This document shows, in pieces, positions 10,501 through 22,183 of a stretch of DNA of 64,000 nucleotides (positions within the stretch are counted from its first letter, which is position 1; each line of letters starts with the position of its first letter). The position numbers were made by a program, and so were the translations under genes. Origin of the DNA: Asterella californica (taxonomy: Eukaryota > Streptophyta > Marchantiopsida > Marchantiales > Aytoniaceae); assembly GCA_036924285.1 (NCBI GenBank), contig JAYKYS010000010.1:5704001-5768000 (forward strand), given 5' to 3'. The notes beneath the pieces were generated by a model. It was given only the letters and a program-made list of their open reading frames with translations. It was not told where the DNA came from and searched no databases.

Positions 10501-11868
10501 CCCGTCAGTTTTTCCAGAGGACGAGTCAGACACAGACAATGCGTTTTCTGGTGGTGAGTCTAGTGTCGTCACACCGTTGTTGTGGGACATGGACGAGATC
10601 TATGGACCATGAAGGAGCCTCGATGATACTCGGATACGGTGGGTATCGTTGAGCTGGATGACTTCATCCATGAGTTCGACAATTAGTGCGATATGCAGCA
10701 GATGCGGAACCACAGTTGTTTAGACCCTTCATGACGTAGAAAGGTTTGTTCCAACACCTAGAGAGACCACCGATGGACGATTATCATGAGTTCAGACGAG
10801 ACTACATCGTGGAGATTGAGTTGTGGAGACAACATTGATCTCTCAACTATATTTTTATTACTACTGGGACAATTTTGGGAGGCAGAGCACCTGTGAGTTC
10901 AGATGCCAGTAGCAGTGGTACACCCACGAGTGACGGAGTACCTACTACCAGCGATGCGTTCACTAGTAGTGGAGCAGGTGGTAGTGTGAGTGAGATACCA
11001 CTAGGGTTTAACTTTGTGGTTCACTTCTTCCAGTGTTTGAGGAAGAACTATCAAGGTGTGCGGACCGACAAGTTGAGGAGTTTGCAGGAGTTCCAACGAA
11101 AGATTGGAGAGAGTCTACGCGATGCATTTACTCGCATGAGACGGTTGATCAGCGTTACCCAAGGGGTGACGGAAGCACATGCAGTCCAGTTCTGATATGA
11201 GATACTAGACCGAGAGCTGCGTAGGAGAGTTAGAGATGCGACTCTCCTTAGAGACACCGCTCTGACGTTGACGGTTGTCTTTGGTTTGGCTGAGCGGATT
11301 GAGTTCAACATGATGGAGAAGAGGGTGTGGACTACTGGGTTCAGCAGGGAGGTACCACATGGAACGATCATCTCTTTTTGGAGATCATAGACTACGCAAC
11401 ATCGTGATGGTGGTGGTGATAAGGATCGTGCTTAACAGTCACGATCAGAGGGAGGTGTTGGAGGACTTGGTGGATAGAAGCTTATGTCGTCTTTCTCTAG
11501 TCAGTAGTAAGTGAGTCCTTGCTGGACGTGTGATGGTCCTCATCAACAGCAGAACTGTCCACAGAGGAGAGGTGGTTATGAGACGTCTCAAGCGGTGCAT
11601 AGACAGTGTAAGCATTACGGATGACCAGATCACAATAGTGACCGTTGTTTTGATCTCCACCCTGAACTACGACAAGAGACGGCTGATCGTGGACGAGGTG
11701 GAGGAGCTCAAGGAGACTGTGGTGGTCGAGCTGGAGATAGAGGCCCAGCATCTGAGAGAGAATCAATCGATCCATCGCTTGCTACGACGTTAGATGCGAG
11801 TATGGCTGCTTGGATTGAGCAGTTAGAGCAGAGGATAGCTAGTATGGCTATGACTCAGCGGAGATCTT
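10500..11868 (+). pseudogene. Family B gag, first copy (B1)
   Basis: Matches the second gag (13,821-15,401) almost throughout. Recognisable are the retrotransposon gag core (LRSLQEFQRKIGESL, FTRMRRLISVTQGVTEA, LRRRVRDATLL) and two decayed CCHC knuckles (CWTCDGPHQQQNC; the second near 11,620). Stops and shifts occur throughout, for example after HAVQF at 11,193. It lies head to head with the family B pol on the minus strand; homology to B2 starts at about 10,500 and ends at about 11,868. Confidence 0.82.
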
Positions 11869-13820
11869 GTCACATCAGTTTGGCACCTCGGCTAGGTTGA
11901 TCGAGTGTGAAGTGACGCATCCCGGTAAGGCCGTTAGTGCCGTTAGGGTGAGTTGGTGGGAGAACCCACTAGGAGTATACTTCGCAGGTAGGGCTTGGAG
12001 GCCTTAATCCTTCGAGTTGAGCCTTCAAGCTCCAGGCTATGGTGGATAGTCTAGTTGAGTGTAACCCGGATTCTCTTCGTGCTTAGAGCGGGTTTGGCTT
12101 GACCGTTTGTGAGTAATCTTTGTTGTAGTGTTGGAGATGGTAATTTCTCTGTTCAGATTACTCGAAGAACTGAGTGCAGGTCGAGATGGAGTTCAGTAAG
12201 AACCCGCTGATCTGAAATCGTCCGCTGGTATCTTCGGGCGTTGTCATTCGTGCTTGATTGTTTGGAGCTGTGATCGAGGTGTGTGGGCGCATGCTACCTT
12301 GCTGGTCGTAGATCGATTGCTGTTGTGGGATCGAGTGGAGATTTTCTATCATGCGGAAGCACTGCAGAAATTTTACGGAATGTTCTTGAAGTGACTTGTT
12401 GGAGCCGGAGTGCGCGTTTGGGCGTGGCAGACGAGTACTTGTCAATGTCAGGCCGGAGTGGGCTCTTTGGAAGCGCATTGGAGAGACGATTCTAGTGCAC
12501 CAAGTTTCGTGGAGTTTGGCCGAGCATCGAGGAAGTTATGGCATGTCGAAGTTTGTTGTCGTGTGACCTGAAAGTGCAAAAAGGCTAGTTACGTCAGATT
12601 TTTGTGCAATTTCGTGTGGAAACTAGAGTTTAGGAGTTTTCTTGTGTGTGTGTGCATTCGCGAAGTGTGTATGGTGCATTTGCGAATCTGTTGTAGTGGT
12701 GTTCGGGTTGGCTTTGGGTGTTCTTGCTGTTTTACGTCAGATTTTGGTTATTCGTGTGCATCCGCAAGGTGTTTTTGCTGTTTTGGAGCCTCTTTTGGTG
12801 CAATCTTGTGCAATTCGAGGTGGAGCCGAGTCTCTTTTGGTGTGTTGTACCCGTTCTACTCTACTTCAAGCGGAGCGGAGTGGAGAGTGAGCGGAGTGCG
12901 TGTTAGGAGGCTTCGAGGAGCAGAGCTGCGTGAGTGTGGAGGCGTGAGAGCGGAGTGCGAGAGTGCGGAGTCGGAGTGGAGCCTGAGCTTGAGCTTGAGC
13001 TTGAGCCTGAGCCTGAGCCCGAGCCCGCGTCCATCGCAAGCCAGCTTGCTGGCGTGCGTGAGAGAGGTATCCAAGTTCCAGTTGTGTGGGAAATGTAAAA
13101 CCAGCTGGTCATCCATCTCAACACTATTTCTAGACCTGGACTCTTAACTCTGTAGTCTTAGCTTTGGCTTTACCACTAGATCAATAGCTCTTGGTGTCTT
13201 CTAGGAATGCGTGCAAGTACTTATGGACTTGTATAAGATAGTAGGAGACCTTCTTGCACGTTCCTAGAGGAGTGGTAGGGCGACCCCATGTGGTCACCGA
13301 CGACGAGTCGTCAGTCCGAGTGGGGTTGGATTTATCTTTATGTGAATGTTTGAGTGTGGAGGGTTATCGTTTGGACTTCTTGTGGTTGGAACCCCTCCAT
13401 ATTCTATTTCTTGTTTGCGCGTCGCGTTTGCTTGTGTTGACGCTTGACTTCCGGAGTGAATTCACTCCAGTGTGCTTTCGATAGTGAGGCTGGAGTTGCG
13501 GATCAGTCAGACTACCTTTGTCTCTCTCACGGTGCGGTTGGAGTGACGACCAACAGACCGTGAGAGGCTGCTTGTGGTGATGACAGGTACAGATTGCCCT
13601 TACCTTGATCGTCCTAGTAGGGGATAGGTGAGCTCAGTAGGAGCGGGGTTAGACAAGTGGTGGTTATGATGGTGACGAAGATTGCGACATTCCAGTTGGG
13701 GAGTGTGTTAGCGGGATTCTCTCATCACGGAGTTCTCGGGAGGTTTTGGTGGGGACTTCTCGGACAGTGGGTATACACGGAACGGGGTGAGGTACCGACT
13801 ACCTACACCATTGCCGTCGG
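11869..13820. other. Non-coding DNA between two family B gag copies, probably LTR/leader
   Basis: No coding domain. It sits where the 5' LTR and leader of the second copy B2 would be expected. A possible TG...CA unit (about 11,909-13,592) could not be confirmed because no second LTR is present. It contains a 6-bp microsatellite (12,979-13,026) and a pair of near-inverted sequences around the GTGCAAG words at 13,203-13,266. Confidence 0.4.
12979..13026. repeat. Hexanucleotide microsatellite, 8 units of GAGCYY
   Basis: Units are GAGCCT, GAGCTT x3, GAGCCT x2, GAGCCC x2. The imperfect units grade in order (CCT to CTT to CCT to CCC), as expected from slippage plus point mutation. It opens long reading frames on both strands (Leu-Ser, Gly-Ser and Leu-Arg/Lys dipeptides) that are not genes. 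Confidence 0.9.
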
Positions 13821-15401
13821 TTGTTCCAGAGGACAAGTCAGACGCAAACAACGCATTTTCTGATGGTGAGTCTAGTGTCACCACACCGTTGTTGTGAGAC
13901 ATGGACGAGATCTATGGGGCCACGAAGGGGCCTCGACGTTACTCGGGTACAATTGATACCATTGAGCTGGATGACTTCATCCAAGAGTTTGACAGTTGGT
14001 GCGATCTACAGCAGATGCGGAATCCACAGCTGTTTACACCCTTCATGACATGGAAGGGTTTGTTCCAACACTTGGAGGGACCGTCGATGGACGATTATCA
14101 TGAGTTCAAGCGAGATTACAGTTTTGAGATCGAGTTGTGAAGACAACATTGGTCTCTCAACTACGTTTCTATCATTACTGGTGCAGTTTCGAGAGGCGTA
14201 GTACCTGCGAGTTCGGGTGCCAGTAGCAGTGGTACATCCACAGGTGGCGGAGTACCTACTACCATCGGTGCGTTCACAAGTAGTGGAGCAGATGGTAGTG
14301 TGAGCGGGATACCACCAAGGTTTAACCTTGTGGTTCAGTTCTTCCAATGTTTGAGGAAGAACTATCAAGGTGTGCGGACCGACAAGTAGAGGAGTCTGCA
14401 GGAGTTCCAACGGAAGACTGGAGAGAGCCTACGCGAGGCGTTTACTCGCATGAGGCGGTTGATCAGCGTTACCCAAGGGGTGACGGAAGCACAGGCAGTC
14501 CAGTTCTGGTATGAGATACTAGACCGGGAGCTGCGTAGGAGAGTTAGAGATGCTACTCTCTTTAGAGATATCGCTCTGACGTTGGCGGTTGTCTTTGGTC
14601 TGGCTGAGCGGATTGAGCTCAACATGGTGGAGGAGAGGGTGGTGGTTGCTGGGTTCAGCAAGGAGACACCACCTGGAGCGACCACCTCTTCTCGAGGATC
14701 ACAGGCTACATAACAACGTGGTGGTGGTGGTGATAAGGATCGTGCGGAGCAGCCACGATCTCAGGGAGGTGTTGGAGGATCTGGTGGACAGAAGCCCATG
14801 CCGTCCTTCTCTAGCCAACAGCAAGCGGGTCCTTGCTGGACGTGTGATGGTCCTCATCAGTAGAAGGACTGTCCACAGAGGAGAGATAGTTATGAGACGT
14901 CAGGGACGTCTCAAGCAGTACCTAGGCAATGTGAGCATTGCGGACGACCTGGTCACAGTAGTGACCGTTGTTTTGATCTCCATCCGGAGTTGCGGCAAGG
15001 GAAGGCTGATCGTGGACGAGGCGGAGGAGCTCAAGGAGGCCATGGTGGTCGAGCTGGAGGTAGAGGTCCAGCACTTGGGAGAGGACCGGTCGATCCACCG
15101 CCTGCTACGACGTCAGAAGCAGATATGGCTGCTCGGATTGAGTAGTTGGAGCAGAGGATAGCTAGTATGGCTATGGCCCAACGGAGATCAGGTGGAACAG
15201 AGGCTTCCACGTCTTATGGAGAAGAAAGAGATGACTTCGACTTCATGGCTGGTGTGGCGCAGATTGAGACATCTGCGATAGTGACTAGAGGTGCAATACG
15301 TGTCTCTGAACCACGAGGTGTGTCAGTGGACTTGGATCAACAACGCGGAGAGGCTGGTAGACAGGCCAGGCTTCTCCAGTCGTTCACGTTATCGGAGACG
15401 T
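13821..15401 (+). pseudogene. Family B gag, second copy (B2), interrupted by element A1
   Basis: Starts in PEDKSDANNAFSDGESS and passes through MDEIYGATKGPRRYSGTI and LDDFIQEFDSWCDL. The gag core is QEFQRKTGESLREAFTRMRR, VQFWYEILDRELRRRVRDA, then two CCHC knuckles: CWTCDGPHQxKDC (with a stop, about 14,830-14,870) and CEHCGRPGHSSDRC (about 14,930-14,975). A Gly/Arg-rich tail and a ASTSYGEERDDFDFMAG segment follow. In-frame stops (for example TGA 14,138, TAG 14,387, TAG 15,145) kill it. The frame is cut at 15,401 by A1, and its continuation resumes at 21,264 after the 4-bp target duplication. Confidence 0.86.
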
Positions 15402-16729
15402 TGTCGTGATGTGAATCATTTTACATTGTAAATAATTCACCTCTCTATCAAGCGTTAGTCTCTCTGAGTGAAATTAGGACCTCAGAGAAGTCGACACTGG
15501 AAGATGTTATATATTTTTGAGTCTTAGTAGGTTGATTACCATGTAGATGGAGTTAAGGTCATGGGTTGTAATTACATGTCGCCCATGCATGCTTCCTAGC
15601 GAGGTTAGGTTATCTTTCGGGATTACGTGTCGTTTTACATGTCTTCGCATGTAGTTTAAGAGTTACGCTGGCACTTTAGGGGCTTGACGTGGTAGCCTAT
15701 GTGTAAAATTAAGTCACCACGTGGTTTGGGACACAAAAGGACAGAGGAGTGAAGCTATGAACTCCCATTGGTCCAATTTTTTCTTTATGTACTACTAAAC
15801 TTAGTAGTAGGGGTCTTAAGAGGAGTTCGAGCATTTGGTGAGGAGACTTCGAAATCTGAGAGCACAAGGAGATAGGGTTCGTCGTGCCAAGCACTGTCAG
15901 CGAAATTTTTGATCGATTTGGAGCAATAAAGAAGGAGTTATGGCTGATTGAAGTTCGATTTGTGCCAGAATTGCAGCACTTCTGTTGATTTTGGGGTTTT
16001 CGGTGTCAATCGCAGTAGATTTGAGAAAATCGCTTCAAACCTTCGTGGTCACGTTCACTGTCAGTAGGGCTACGACTGTCCTCAAATTTTCATGTCGATT
16101 GAGTGACTGAGTAATTCGAGGGGACCGCTGAAGCAGAGGGGGTCTGAAAAGCTCTCAATCTAGAGCATCAACTTCAGAGAGCGAGATCTGGAGTTCTGTG
16201 TACAATCAGGAGGCCCAACTTCACAAGAGTGTTCAGCAAGCTGTGTACTGCAAATCCTGTAAGAATCTTTGAAAGTGATCGAGCCAATTCTCTGTTCTAG
16301 GTCGAAATAGCTGTCTGGGTATCAGAAATTGCCATAATTTCTTTGCTCGGAACATTTCTGCCCATATCTCGACACTCTGATTTGATCTCAAGCTGAAACT
16401 TCGTGTGTATGGTCAGTAGGGCCTCACTTACATGTAGGAGGAGTTCTGAAGTCTGAACCATCGTATGTTTCTGATTCTGGACTGTTAAAGTTTGCTGTCT
16501 TACCTTATTACTACTAGTCTGATCCGATTTTCACTTCCTGAACATACTGGAGGGTCCATTCGACCTGAGTGAGTGTTTATACTGTTCCCTTTTGATCTGA
16601 AGCCTACCTCTGTATAGTAAGAAACCGTAGCCTGAAGTCCAACACTTTCCTGAGTAGACTAAACACAGCCTTCAAGATCTATCACAGCCAGAAGGTTCCG
16701 CCCTTCCCAGGAAAACTCTCTACTCGACA
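15402..16729 (+). repeat. 5' LTR of A1 (1328 bp)
   Basis: Begins TGTCGTGATGTGAATC and ends CTCTACTCGACA, giving TGTCG/CGACA inverted termini. It is homologous to the A2 LTRs and to the inverted LTR at 63,172-64,000. A palindromic G-box CCACGTGG is at 15,717-15,724, as in A2. The binding-site sequence TGGTGCTTCCACTGAGAG follows at 16,732 after a 2-nt spacer. Confidence 0.9.
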
Positions 16730-16798
16730 TCTGGTGCTTCCACTGAGAGCTCTTGGGGTGATTGATTGAGAAGGTTGAGTTCACTACAAGGAGAAGAG

Positions 16799-19700
16799 AT
16801 GGATCGCAAGAGCGCTACTGCTGCTACTTCTACGGCTGCTGCATCTACGTCTACTGCAGCTCCTTCTGTAGCACCAGCTCTGTACCTGGTCTGGATACGG
16901 CTGAGATTCTGAAGACACTTGCGGCCCTAGTCCAACAGCATCTGATCATTGGAGAGGGTGAGTTGAAGTCTACTAAGGCTTTGCAAGCAATTGTGAATAG
17001 ATGCGATAGATTTGAAGGTAGAGATATTTCTAGATATCTGCGTGAGTATCGAGGAGAGATGGAACTGGTTAGAGTTACTGATATAGAGATGATAACCAGT
17101 TTTGAGCTAGCTGTAATCCCTGAGTTGCGGGACCAAGTTAGGGATGTACAAAGAAGAAATCTAGGTGTCTGGATGAGTTTCGAGCGATCTCTTCGAGAGG
17201 AGTTTCTCGAAGAAGATTCAGAGAGAGTGACTAGGAGGACGTTCTTAGACTGGGTTGAGCAGCAACCTGGTCGTATGATGAGTCTGAATGAGATGCTGAG
17301 AGAGTTTGATCGGAGATACCGACAACTTTTAACTCTAGAGCGCATAACTCTAGATGTTAAGAGAACAGAGCTATTCTTGCAAGCTACCGATGATGCTACG
17401 GCAGATCGACTTTGCTTTATGTTGGCCGATCGATCTGCTGAAGGAGGAGTTACTACTGATTGGGGGAGAGTCGAGGATGCTGTTGCCGTACTAACAAGAC
17501 AAAAGAGGGGAAGAGTGGGTGTGGGAGGACGTCCGCTTGCAGAAATAACCGCTCAACCTCACACTGCTCCTCAAGTACAGCAACCTCCGGCTCTTGCTCC
17601 GACTCCTAGACCTGTTGTCCCTGCTGCAGTTCCTTTGATGCCAGTTGTGCCAGTTCCTGCACAGAGGGCACCGATTCAGAGACCTGCGGAGAACCATGAA
17701 CAACAGAATCAGATCGAAGACCTGATTCGGCAGATGAGAGAACTGAAGGAGGAGCTAGCTAGATTGCAGAGAGAGCAGCCACCGACGCCTGCTGCTGCAC
17801 GTCCAGGAGGTGCTCCTGTTCGTAGATGTATCTGGTGTGACAGTCAAGATCTGTAAACCCTCCGTGGTCCTATCGATCAACTACCCCCCCGATCTCTCAA
17901 CCTCCACGATCGTCATCCACGAATCTACAACATGTCGGGCCTGTCTCTCACTCAGGGGTCACCTCTGATGGCTTTGATGGAAGCACACCATGAACTTGAA
18001 GGGAAAATGATGAGTTCACTCATTCATACACCCACAAACTTATCAACTAAAAATCTCCTTAAACACATCAACTAAAATCCTCCATTCTAACGACGTCTCT
18101 CAAGTTCTCACATGTTAAAAATATCTCACACTCTCTATATTACTCAAGTTGTCATTACGACAATGTAAAAACAAGGATGAGGAGCTCTTCTCTACTTCTC
18201 TATTTATACATTCTAGGTTTTTACTTTGGTACCCCCGGTAACTCAGCCGTAACTACTTTTATCGGGTTTTACTAAGATATTACTTAAGGTAAAAGCATTG
18301 ATCACATGGACTTTTTACCTTTTCACATGGGCTTATTCCTTCAAAGTCAACAACTTCTAGAAGGATTTTGGAATATTCTCAAGGAATCTCGAATTTCCAC
18401 CCCCCTCTACACTAGGACCCACTAAAAAGGAAACATGTGGAATCTCTTCTTGTTTTTAATGCCCACAAAGTCCACAACTTTAATCCAACCACTAATATCA
18501 AGTCAAAAAGGAGATAAGGGATACTTTCCACCTCCTTTCTATCTTTTAGACAAGATGACAAGATAGTAGTGCTCACTCTTTAGCAAATATCTGAATTCTG
18601 CCAAAAGTACAGCTAAGTTTAACCATAACTAACTTTTAGCTAGTCATGACTAACTTGATACATCCTTAAAGTACTTTGGCAGCCAATAAACATTCTCAAC
18701 ACTTAGTTATAACTAAACACCTTACTAATAGACAAACTTCCTATGTGTAACATAGGTCGTTACAGATCATTTCCGAGGAGATTGTCAAGAGCTCACGGCT
18801 GCTCTGTGAGATGATGTGGTTCGCTACCAAAACGGTAGGCTACACCTTTCTTCTACCGGAGAGCCGCTGAACACGCAGTTTGGACGAGGAGGCATGAGGA
18901 GTCTACCTCAGATTACAGCAGCTGCAACTGTACATGCATTGATGACACCATCGGTAAATCCTGATGTATATGTCGGTCACATTGAAGTTTCTTCTAGTCC
19001 TACGTTAGAACTACTGAGAAGAAACCTGTTCAAGTTCCTTTTGAAGTACTGAAGAGAGGAGCAGAGACTATCCGTAGGGTCACAAGGTGGAGAGATCATG
19101 TTGATGTTGCGTCTATCAAAGCATTCTTGGACGTGGATAGACACGTTCACTGACAAGATGCTTCTGTGGAGGAGAAGAGGCGGCGAGAAGCCTCTGAACT
19201 TGATACTGGAGCTCCAGAGGAGATTGGAAATAGACGGAGGGTCACAAGGAGACGAGCGGCTCTTCCTGAAGACATCCCGTCTACTTCTACTGCTCCTCCA
19301 CCTGCACCAGGTCCTATGGAGGACGTGCAGAGATCCCAGCAAGAGCCAACGACTGTTGGAAGACGGTTTACTGCCCAAGAGAAAGGGAAGGGACCGGCTT
19401 ACAAGTTGGCGGCTGACATAGAAACTTCTACTGATCTCAAGGGCATCTTGGAGCAAAGAATACTTGATGCGCGAAGCGAGTTTTCCCTTCGAGAGGTTCT
19501 TGGTATTGCGAAGAGGGAGTTTCACGAACTGATCATCGACATCATCAAGTGGAAGAGCTGGCGATGCGAGTCCAGCTACTGATAGCGACTTCAGAAAAAG
19601 ACATTGGGCTCGTGCTACGACTGCTACTCGAGTTCGCCTTGGAAGTCTTGAACTTGTTGCGGCTTTGGTTGATCACGGTTCAGAGATCAACATCATGTCA

Positions 19701-20082
19701 CGAGAAGTGTATGAGAGAGGTCAGTGGCCTATCGAACTGAACCATGGTTGGGTGCTACGAGCTGCAAACAACCATAAGGGTGAGTTATACGGCGCTTGTC
19801 CTAACGTGAGAGTGAAGCTGGGTGATGTGGAGGTAGATCAGCACTTCTTCGTACAATCTTCTGCTTCATATCCCGTGATTCTTGGTCAGCCGTATATCAC
19901 TGCAGTTAGAATAGAGACCAAGGTGATGGATGACGGGTCTCACTATGCTAGGATCCGTAGTCTAGATGATAGACGTTCTGTGTAGTTTCTGACTGTTCGT
20001 ACGAATCACGAACGAAACAGACAGACTTTGAGAGATTCTCCTATTTGTAGGAGCAAGGGTTTTCTGAAACCACTCTTGTTGG
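16799..20082 (+). pseudogene. A1 gag-protease, broken
   Basis: The natural ATG is at 16,799 (MDRKSATAAT...). A frame change near 16,880 leads into GLDTAEILKTLAALVQQ and the gag core (ISRYLREYRGEMELVRV, LREEFLEEDSERVTRR). The CCHC knuckle begins CIWCDS at 17,826 and is split by the solo family H LTR (17,852-18,764). The rest resumes at 18,765. A deletion of about 190 bp near 19,545 removes the segment after DIIK. Protease follows: ALVDHGSEINIMS (from about 19,660) and VILGQPYITAVR. A TAG at 19,983 cuts the frame. The frameshift signal to pol is at 20,057. Confidence 0.87.
17852..18764 (-). repeat. Solo LTR of family H inside A1 gag, flanked by GATC
   Basis: 913 bp, inverted relative to the family H LTR at 5614-6528 and matching it to both ends (TGTAA...TTACA outer bases). 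The 4-bp duplication GATC is at 17,848-17,851 and 18,765-18,768. It interrupts the gag zinc knuckle, and the flanking halves rejoin the A2 sequence. A lone LTR with a target duplication implies insertion followed by LTR-LTR recombination, after A1 had inserted. Confidence 0.92.
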
Positions 20083-20125
20083 ACGGGATATCAAGAGTGA
20101 TGGATCTTATACTACTATGATCCCG
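20057..20125 (+). promoter_or_regulatory. A1 putative -1 frameshift signal
   Basis: Slippery GGGTTTT (20,057-20,063, read G GGT TTT in the gag frame), 7-nt spacer, stem CACTCTTG/CAAGAGTG (20,071-20,078 with 20,092-20,099). Loop bases CGGGAT (20,084-20,089) can pair with ATCCCG (20,120-20,125). Relative to A2, one C-G pair in the stem is replaced by T-A on both sides. The gag stop next to the stem has been lost (TTG instead of TCG-TAG). Confidence 0.72.
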
Positions 20126-20744
20126 CTTGAGCAGCCTGTGGGGTCACAGCAGACTGATGAAGAGGTTGCTCAAGATTCTGAAAATAGTTACACTGTACAT
20201 AGTTGGAAATCTGGTTTGATGGCTTTCAGTTCTGATGATTGGAGTGAGTTTATGCGAGTAGAGGATATGCTTGAGAAGAGTAGAAGGCAGATGGAGAAGT
20301 ATGCAGAAAATCTACGCTGTACAGGAGTTTTGAGTGAAGATGAGATGATTTCTTGTGCTTACGAGGAGTTTGTAGGCGTACAGTCTTTTGTTCGTTGGCT
20401 GGATGATGTAGATAGGGTGATGGAGCAGATGGGAGGAAGGGTGGTGATCCCTATCCACTCTCGTAAGGTCTATGAGGAGATTGCCTCGTGCTTGCAATCT
20501 CGTCCTCATCCGAGACTAGAGAGTGGATGGAAGGATGCAATCTGCTGGTGTGGCTCTCGTGAAGAAGCAGAGGTTCACACCAAATACAAATCTGTAGCGA
20601 AGAAAGTGAGACCTGTGGCAACCCAATTATCTGTTGATTCTCAGCAGCAAATGGAGTTAGTTGCCGTTGAGCCTGTACTGAGAGATCCTAAACAGATAGG
20701 ACACAAGTTTACTCAAGAGACACTCGAGCAGCTCCAGATAGGAG
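20057..20744 (+). pseudogene. A1 pol N-terminal fragment
   Basis: The pol frame lies -1 to gag-protease. It carries the lineage's pre-RT region (SCTVHSWKSGLMAF-like; TVHSWKSGLMAFSSDDWSEF in this copy) up to QETLEQLQIGGG, homologous to A2 31,565-32,190. It then stops where pol joins 3' LTR sequence; the words AGGAGG are shared by both sides of the junction, pointing to a microhomology deletion. No catalytic part of RT is present. Confidence 0.83.
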
Positions 20745-21259
20745 GGGGTCACACAGGAGTGTTCAGCAAGCTGTGTACTGCAAATCCTGTAAGAATCTTC
20801 GAAAGTGATCGAGCCAATTGTCTGTTCTAGGTCGAAATAGCTGTCTGGGTATCAGAAATTGCCGTAATTTCTCTGCTCGGAACATTTCTGTCCATATCTC
20901 GACACTCTGATTTGATCTCAAGCTGAAACTTCGTGTGTATGGTCAGTAGGGCCTCACTTACATGTAGGAGGAGTTCTGAAGTCTGATCCATCGTATGTTT
21001 CTGATTCTGGACTGTTAAAGTTTGTTGTCTGACCTTATTACTACTAGTCTGATCTGATTTTCACTTCCTGAACATACTGGAGGGTCCATTCGACCTGAGT
21101 GAGTGTTTATACTGTTCCCTTTTGATCTGAAGCCTACCTCTGTATAGTAAGAAACCGTAGCTTGAAGTCCAACGCTTCCATGAGTAGACTAAACACAGCC
21201 TTCAAGATCTATCACAGCCAGAAGGTTCCGCCCTTCCCAGGAAAACTCTCTACTCGACA
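20745..21259 (+). repeat. A1 3' LTR, 5'-truncated
   Basis: Corresponds to the last about 510 bp of the 5' LTR (from the AGTGTTCAGCAAGCTG words) and ends ...CTACTCGACA. It differs from the 5' LTR by scattered substitutions. Its missing 5' part was removed with most of pol. Confidence 0.88.
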
Positions 21260-21263
21260 ACGT

Positions 21264-22180
21264 TGAAGACCACATCTATGGTTCCTAAACGGTCTATCGA
21301 TGGTGCAGTAGAGTTGGAGGCATCGACATCCAAGAGTGGGTGTGATGTGAGTCCACCCGCGACGTCGAACTTGATGTTGGAGCGGCTACAGCAGTTTTGC
21401 GAGCCTCACTATTCTCAACCACAGATATGAGAGCATTGAGAGTCAACTTGGCTCCAGTGTTCCAGTTGGCGGCCACGCACAGTGAGAACGAGGATGTAGT
21501 TACCTCTAGTGCTGAAGTAGTTCAGCAAGAGGCGGTAGACGTGTCCATGGAGTCGAGGATCAAGACAGCTACCAGTGGTACTTGGCAAGCGGCGGCTGCT
21601 AGGTTAGATGAGTTACCAGCTAGGCCGGCAATTGACCGTGCTGGTTTGGCACCAGGTGTGGTGTTGTTGGACAACAGAAGTGGTATCTTCTGTTTGGTGG
21701 GACCTTCGGGGAAAGTGTACCGACCCTAGAAGGTCTTGTTAGACTCTGGAGTCCAACCGTTGATGTTGGGAAATGCGGCATGTATTGGTTTGGGTCAGAA
21801 GAAGTCCGAGGTGGAGAGATGTTCATTCCAGTTGCAGACATCTTTAGGAGGATCAGGAGGTACGGCTCTACATATGACACGTGGATGTTGACGGTGAGAG
21901 TTCGGCCAGATCACGCCACGGATGGCTCTATGGTGAGGGCCAAGGTCATCGTGCAGAGTCTTATGATGTATTGGTTGGAGGTGTTGTGTTATACCCTATG
22001 GGGTTCGTGATCGACTATTGGACGGAGACAGCATTTTACAGACCAGGTTGGCAGTCCGGTGAGGGACGAGTGAGCCGCTTATCAGTGCAGTTCAGTGCTA
22101 GAGTTGAGACGACGGAGCCTACACCAAGGACGATGGCATCCGTTGTAGAGTTCAGTTCGGTCATCACTTGATCGAGCGAG
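21264..22180 (+). pseudogene. Family B2 continuation: spacer and aspartic protease
   Basis: Resumes the B2 frame after A1 (LKTTSMVPKRSIDGAVE). The protease active site LLDSG is at 21,736-21,750, followed by VQPLMLGNAACIGLG. ESYDVLVGGVVLYPMGF, the second protease motif region, follows near 21,960-22,010, then DYWTETAFYRPGWQSG. It spans more than one frame and contains stops. It leads into the methyltransferase piece. Family B keeps the canonical Asp-Ser-Gly, unlike lineage A/D/E. Confidence 0.8.
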
Positions 22181-22183
22181 TTG

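Larger units (their letters stand above)
15402..21259 (+). mobile_element. Element A1, Ty3/gypsy, internally deleted, flanked by ACGT duplication
   Basis: 5' LTR 15,402-16,729, internal gag-protease and start of pol, and a truncated 3' LTR ending at 21,259. The target site duplication ACGT is at 15,398-15,401 and 21,260-21,263. RT, RNase H, integrase and the first part of the 3' LTR are missing: pol sequence passes straight into LTR sequence at about 20,745. A solo LTR of family H sits inside gag. It is inserted in family B2. Confidence 0.88.
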
